Positions 58,900 through 64,000 of a DNA stretch of 64,000 bases are shown one piece after another. Position 1 is the first letter of the stretch. Each line of letters begins with the position of its first letter. The position numbers and the translations under genes were made by a program. The DNA is from Sphagnum compactum (Eukaryota; Bryophyta; Sphagnopsida; Sphagnales), in assembly GCA_965153455.1 (NCBI GenBank), contig OZ234496.1, positions 10,501,863 through 10,565,862 of the forward strand. Direction: 5' to 3'. The notes beneath the pieces are model-generated. The model did not search any database and had not been told where the DNA came from. It saw only the letters and a list, made by a program, of their open reading frames with translations.

Positions 58900-61500
58900 T
58901 GGTATTAGAGCTTAAGTTGTTTGATGAGAAAGTTGAAAGAGATCTATAGCTAGAAAGTTTCTAGATTTAAAGCTTAAGAGTCTCTAGTAATATCATAGGA
59001 GTTTGTCAAGTGCAAAAGAGAAACGGGGAAAGGAAAGAATGTGAAAAGAAAGAAAATAAAAGAAAAGAGGTGAGAGGAGATCAACATATTAAGGGTTGTG
59101 GAAGTTAAATCTTTAAATCTAGATCTAGATCTACTGTGAAACGATCTTGGAGTGAAACTTGGAGAAATTATAAAAAACTATAAGAATTTTCTATTCCCAA
59201 ATTTTCAAAAGAAAAGAATATTTTTTTGGGAGTTATGTGCTTTTGAAAACTCTATGCCAGATCTGGTTTTTTGGTCATATCTCCTTTGTTTGAGCTTTTT
59301 TGGATTTGCAGCTTTGGGATCTTATATATCATAAAGGAATATATAGGTGAGAGAAATTTCATGTAAATTGTATATGTATTGAGAGAGATCCAAGTATCTA
59401 AAGTTTTTGCCTCATTTTTTAAAACAGTTTTTTTTGAAAGTGATAACTCTTTGTGGACATCATCAATAGAGCTGAAATTTTGTGCATATATGGAAAACAT
59501 GTATTTAATGTGTCTCCCAAAATCTCAAGGAGTTTGGAGTTACTGAGAGCGAGTTGTAAGTCATTTTGTGTTCAAGTCCCAATTTGAGGTGATTTCAAGG
59601 AAATAACAAGATCTTTCATTTTATGAAGTTAAATGAGCTGCAATTCTGAAAAATGGTGGTAAACATAGTTTTTCATGTTTCACCAGAATTTCAGATCGAT
59701 CCAAGGTCATATGTGAGCAGTGTAGCTTTGCAAAGTTGTGACAAAAACTTACATTGAGAAGACATCAAAACAAATTTTTGAAGTGGACCAAATATAACTT
59801 GGGAGAACTTGAAGGAAGGAGTTTGAAGATTGGGAAGCGCAAATACATTATCAAGAACTTCATACAAAAGTTTGGTATGTAATCATGTACTTAATACCAT
59901 ACAAAATATTATACGAGATACTTACATATACGTAAAACCTATGTATAGTATAGAATTTCGTATAATACTCAAGACATACATATATATGCAAGGTCCATTT
60001 TGTTCAACCCTAACCTTAATCCTAGAAACCTAAGGAAAACCCTAATCCTAATCCTAAAAACCCAAGGAAGGAATTAAAATCATTTGTGAAACCCCAAGAA
60101 GACAAATAGCAACTCAAACAAGAGTTGTTTGAATTGCATTTTGTAACGGTAAAACCAAATAGTGATTCAAACTATTACTACTGCAGGAAACCTAGGCACA
60201 TGGCAAAGAACTGTTATCAAAGGGAGCATGATGCACGAAATGGAAAGCTACAACAAGGGAATTATGCATCAACTAGCAATCAAGGTGATGAAGAACTGTT
60301 TGTGATGCAGCACATGGCAAATTCAATGATAGGAGGTGTATCAGATAACAATGTTTGGTATGTGGATTCTAGAGCTTCAAACCACATGACTAGTCATGGA
60401 AAATGGTTTAGAGACACAAGGGATTTGAAAACACCAGGGTTTGTGGAAACTGGTGATGACATTACGCATCCCATCACACAAATTGGCAAGGTGCCATTGT
60501 CCATGCAAAATGGGCAAACAAAATACTTGAAAGATGTATTTCATGTTTCAACCATAACAAAAAATTTGGTCTCCGTAGGCGAGATGGTGGAACAAGGTTT
60601 ACAGGTGACATTCAACCCTAATGGATGTTTTGTGGAAGACATGAACAACCAAGGCAAATTGATTGCAAAAGGGGAAAGGAATGGACGAATGTTCACCTTG
60701 GATATGAACATGCTTGAGGTGAATTCCATGTTATTCACACATGGAAAAGGAGCTGGAGACATTGGAATTTGGCACAAGCGAGTTGGCCATGTTAGTCTCC
60801 AATGTCTTAAGTTGATGGAGAAACAAAATCTTGTTGGAGGTCTTCCCAAATTTGGAATAGAAGAGGTGATGTTAAAAGTTTGTGAAGCATGCCAATTGGG
60901 GAAGCAAGCTAGGCATCCATTCCCAGCTCAAACAACTCATGTGAGTTCCAAACCTTGGAAATGATCCATTCAAATGTGTGGACCACGAAGACAGAATCCA
61001 TAGGAGGATGTAAGTGTTATGTGAGTTTCATTGATGACCACACAAGGAAGGTGTGGGTCTACTTCATGAAACACAAGGTGAAGTGTTTCAACATTTTTTG
61101 AATTTCAAAGCAATGGTGGAGAAGGAGAAAGGTGTGAGCATCAAATGCCTAAGGTCCAATGGAGGGGGAGAGTATTTTTCAAATGAATTTAGTGAGTACT
61201 TGAAAGAGCATGGAATTCGAAGGAAATATTCATGAAGTTATTCCCCACAACAGAATGGAGTTGCTGAAAGGAAGAATAGGCACATTGCATAAATAACACG
61301 TGCCATGTTGAATGAGAAGAATTTGCCAAATTACTTTTGGGCTGAAGCGGTAGCAACTGTAGTCTATATCATGAATCGAACACCCACAGCAGTAGTTCAT
61401 GGCATGACACTCGAAGAAAAATTCACAGGCAAGAAACCAGATGTAGTTCTCAAACATCATCTAAGAATTCTCATGTAGATGTTGAGTCAAGTGATTCAGA
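58900..61500 (+). mobile_element. Ty1/copia retrotransposon internal region, defective
   Basis: The primer-binding site tggtattagagc lies at 58900-58911. A long leader without recognisable gag N-terminus runs to about 60120. Gag-pol remnants follow: zinc knuckle, protease, pre-integrase and integrase. The integrase portion (about 60955-61450) shows FIDDHTRKVWVYFM, GGGEYFSNEF, SPQQNGVAERKNRHIA and NRTPTAVVHGMTLEEKFTGK. The first catalytic Asp (usually HSD) reads HSN. A one-base deletion near 60955 breaks the frame and further stops follow. Reverse transcriptase and RNase H of copia type are missing; sequence changes to gypsy at about 61545. Confidence 0.88.
60125..60964 (+). pseudogene. Copia gag-protease-preintegrase ORF, 279 aa, defective
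   Basis: This is the longest uninterrupted frame in the window. Residues 17-30 hold a zinc knuckle whose first Cys is Tyr (YYYCRKPRHMAKNC). Residues 79-90 carry the aspartic protease site with DSG changed to DSR (WYVDSRASNHMTS). Then come the typical LKDVFHVSTITKNLVSVGEM block and the pre-integrase domain (WHKRVGHVSLQCLKLMEKQN, CEACQLGKQARHPF). The frame ends at a TGA created by a single-base deletion just before the integrase. The upstream gag is missing and the first ATG is not a natural start. Confidence 0.88.
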
Positions 61501-61544
61501 AAAAAGTGTGGGTGAAGAATCAAGAATCCCTTCAGTTATGTGTT

Positions 61545-62200
61545 GGAATATTTTAGGGTTGGGAGCCATGTTTACCCAACTTGGTGATGATGGTCAAAAA
61601 TTCATGATGGCATATACCAATTGGTCCAACAACAAAATGGAAGCAAAGTACAGCTCATATGAAGGGGAATTGTTTGGATAGTTTCATAGATTCAACTTTA
61701 ACATAATTCACGACACCTGTACGGTCAATAGGGATTCTAATGGATCAAATCAAAACCTAAATTCCAATGAGCAAGATACCAGTAAGGCTTAGTAACATGG
61801 TGATATAGATTTGGAGGTGGTACCAAATTGGCACACCTTAACATACCTATGTACCATGCTAGGATCTTTTGGGGATGTGCTTTTGATTAACATGTGTAAC
61901 AAGGATTTTTTTGATGTGGACATCAAAATAAAAGGTGATGGTGCTTTAAACATACATGAAGATACACTTATTATTACATATTTACAAGCATGTGAAATCC
62001 CAATCAAATTAACACCTAAAGACCGTAATTGGGTGTTGAATAAGGTCTTGAACAGTTTAAAAAGGGAAAGTAATTCGCTTGTGATGCGTGTGGAAAACTG
62101 ACGAGTGCAAGTAATGCTTCACCCACAACAACATGAGAGTCTTATATGGCATGTTCATGAGGAATTGGGCCATTTTGGGGCTTAGTTATTGGTGGAATTT
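61545..62200 (+). pseudogene. Ty3/gypsy RNase H to integrase zinc-finger fragment
   Basis: The frame reads GAMFTQLGDDGQKFMMAYTN, then MEAKYSSYEGELFG, the usual start of gypsy RNase H. It then skips to the end of that domain (NIIHDTCTVNRDSNGSNQN). The linker NWHTLTYLCTMLGSFGDV leads on to ITYLQACEIPIKLTPKDRNW and the integrase zinc finger start HPQQHESLIWHVHEELGHFG at about 62110-62180. An internal deletion removes the RNase H core, and stops are present. It directly abuts copia integrase sequence, so one element was inserted into or recombined with the other. Confidence 0.82.
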
Positions 62201-62989
62201 GGATTTTGCAAACTAGTTGAATTTGACAATGCAACATAATTGGTAGGTTTTGGTTATGATCAAACATTTTTTGAAATGGCTAGAGTTAATGTAATTGCTA
62301 AATTATAATAGTGAAATATTTGATTATGCATTTTTGGACATGTGTTTAATAGGTTTGGTATTCTAATTGAAAAACTAGTAGAAGTGAAATTTAATTCTTG
62401 CATAGTTGTTCCACACTACTGTAACAACATATTTGCACTACAATATGCACACATTCACAATTTCTGCCCTGATTTTAAACACACTTGATTCTGCAGTTCC
62501 TTATAACATCATATTCATGGTTATTTCATACAATCATAATCTGCACTTCAGAATACAATGTAGACAAAATCCAGAGGCAAAACTACGATTCATTACATTG
62601 CATTTTTGATACTACAAAAAATTCACACAACAATATGAATATGGAAACCATTGTAGAAGTTTGTACTTCTTTGTTTTACTGAAAATTCCATTAGAATTAC
62701 AGTGACATTTCCATGTTATGTGGAAATGAAATCAAAACAATAAAATAAAATTTGTATATCAAAAAATAGAATATATGGTTTTTTGCTACAAACTAACTAC
62801 CTACAATTGTTTTTACTCCCAAAACTATGTGTCTCAAAATGAATTCCTTTTCCCCAGATCTTCTCCCTTTGGGCAGTCTTGAATCACATCATCATGATTT
62901 AAAACCAACAAAAATTCAAAATTCAAACCTATAATGCTCCATGATCAATCCCTATCCTAATTACCTTGTTCATCCAAAACCATGTAATC

Positions 62990-63815
62990 ATGCTTCTGAC
63001 CATTTTCTCTCTGTGGTTTCCCAAATTTTAGTCTTCTGCTTCAACTCCTGTAGTTCTTCAGCCTATAATTTCATTCATGTTGTGTTAACCTTCAGCTCCT
63101 TATTTTCATCTTGTGGTTTCTGTATGAGCGTTTTAATCTTTTGCTCATTCTCTGCCTTATTTTTTTTTCCAGATTCTATGTTATGCTTATACTCCTTCTA
63201 GAAGTCCCTCTCCTTAGCTAATTCCACATGTAGTATTGCCTTTTCCTTCTTTTCCATAGCCAATTTGTTTTTCAGACTATTCACCTCCAAATTCAAATTC
63301 CCCATATTTAGGCTCACAATTGCCATGGTTTGAAATAATTCAATTGCCTTTTCTGCTTGCATTACTTCTACAACTACTTCTTCCACATACTTTGGTGTAC
63401 TTATTTGTGTTGTATGATTTTTGGATCCTTTTGCAGATGATCCCATCTCCTGCACCAATCTACTCCCCTGCCCAAATTCAAATGGTTGTCCTTCTATAGA
63501 TCTTGCTCTATTAATTGGTACATGTAGTTCTAGTGGTTTGAGCACTACAAAAGAAGGTTATGTTTCCACTCTCTCTGTCTATAGTCCAGTAGCTTATAGA
63601 CCTTCTTGTGTGTGCTATTGTTGTTGCTATAAATGATGTTGTAAATGCTGGAAATGTTATGGACTTCTAGTGGTGTCCATCCAATCTTCATATATGTCCC
63701 CATCTAAGTTCAAATGTTCCTCACCTTCTAGAAACCTTGGTGCATGTTCTTTTTTAACTTTCTGCCTTTGTTCCTTAAGTTGTCTTTCCTGTGGAAATGT
63801 CATCTATAGTATTTC
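62990..63815 (-). pseudogene. Unidentified coiled-coil coding relic
   Basis: Reading down from 63815 the minus strand gives MTFPQERQLKEQRQKVKKEH and LNLDGDIYEDWMDTTRSP, then a Gln/His-rich stretch with stops (HFQHLQHHL.QQQ). The open frame 63545-63198 follows (HVPINRARSIEGQPFEFGQG, VEEVVVEVMQAEKAIELF, NLNLEVNSLKNKLAMEKKEK). After one stop it continues EYKHNIESGKKNKAENEQK, KPQDENKELK and AEELQELKQKTKIWETTE to about 62990. Lys/Glu-rich heptads suggest a long coiled coil. I do not recognise the family; it could be a retroelement structural ORF or a captured host fragment. It is broken by stops. Confidence 0.45.
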
Positions 63816-63870
63816 TGCAGTTTGTTTCGCTGCCTATACCATTAGGGTTTATAGGAATCCATGGCACAAG

Positions 63871-64000
63871 GAAAGATGTATTTCATGTTTCAACCATAAC
63901 AAAAAATTTGGTCTCCGTAGGCGAGATGGTGGAACAAGGTTTACAGGTGACATTCAACCCTAATGGATATTTTGTGGAAGACATGAAGAACCAAGGCAAA
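63871..64000 (+). mobile_element. Second copy of copia protease-region sequence, cut by window end
   Basis: These 130 bases match 60529-60658 with only two differences that I can find (ggatat versus ggatgt, gaagaa versus gaacaa). The match begins abruptly at 63871 after unrelated sequence and runs off the window. Such near-identity in a decayed region means a recent duplication, a recent second insertion, or an assembly artefact. Confidence 0.93.

Noticed and set aside
59874-59996. Inverted words attatacga / tcgtataat in the copia leader
   Set aside because: Very short and AT-rich; likely chance or a decayed tiny insertion, not enough to call an element.

Overview
The window looks like nuclear DNA of a land plant. 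It carries the 3' end of a U2AF large-subunit splicing-factor gene and a complete plant-type CNNM/DUF21-CBS membrane-protein gene, both split by GT-AG introns. It also holds a short insertion of chloroplast trnI-GAU DNA and many decayed plant-style transposable elements (Ty1/copia, Ty3/gypsy, hAT, non-LTR, MITE-like and TRIM-like). I cannot name the species. The AT-rich, heavily decayed repeats would fit a large-genome seed-free plant, but that is inference.

Layout. 1-1435: last five exons of U2AF65 on the + strand, ending in the third RRM (UHM). 1436-4838: non-coding flank. 4839-6747: a non-autonomous hAT-like element that carries a ~27-bp minisatellite. 7600-8771: promoter and leader of the CNNM gene, with a 13-bp doublet, two G-boxes and a six-copy tandem repeat. 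8772-13769: the CNNM/DUF21 gene, 13 exons, predicted 522 aa, + strand. From 13.8 kb onward nearly everything I can identify is repeat-derived.

Repeat region. 15.04-18.6 kb: a decayed copia element (PBS, gag, protease and integrase remnants) preceded by a repeat-rich block that may be its LTR. 19.3-20.65 kb: a hAT-type transposase relic with a tRNA-like SINE head beside it. 22.6-23.1 kb: a tandem satellite. 26.3-30.6 kb: two inverted copies of a dispersed repeat, a MITE, a small hAT-like element with a good 8-bp target duplication, and the C-terminal part of a non-LTR reverse-transcriptase ORF. 33.8-34.2 kb: another hAT-like element. 36.9-37.1 kb: the plastid insertion. 43.65-45.57 kb: three minus-strand exon candidates whose phases join, possibly a cryptic gene of unknown function. 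46.4-47.05 kb: an unidentified coding relic. 50.5-56.5 kb: minisatellites and two loci encoding the same 16-residue tandem repeat. 55.6-57.55 kb: a TRIM-like LTR structure with an inverted LTR fragment. 58.0-61.5 kb: a younger copia element, joined to a gypsy fragment at about 61.5 kb. 63.0-63.8 kb: a minus-strand coiled-coil relic. 63871-64000: a near-identical second copy of the copia protease region.

Only U2AF65 and the CNNM gene look like functional host genes. They lie on the same strand about 7.3 kb apart, and nothing suggests a functional link between them. The rest records repeated insertion, nesting and decay of transposons.
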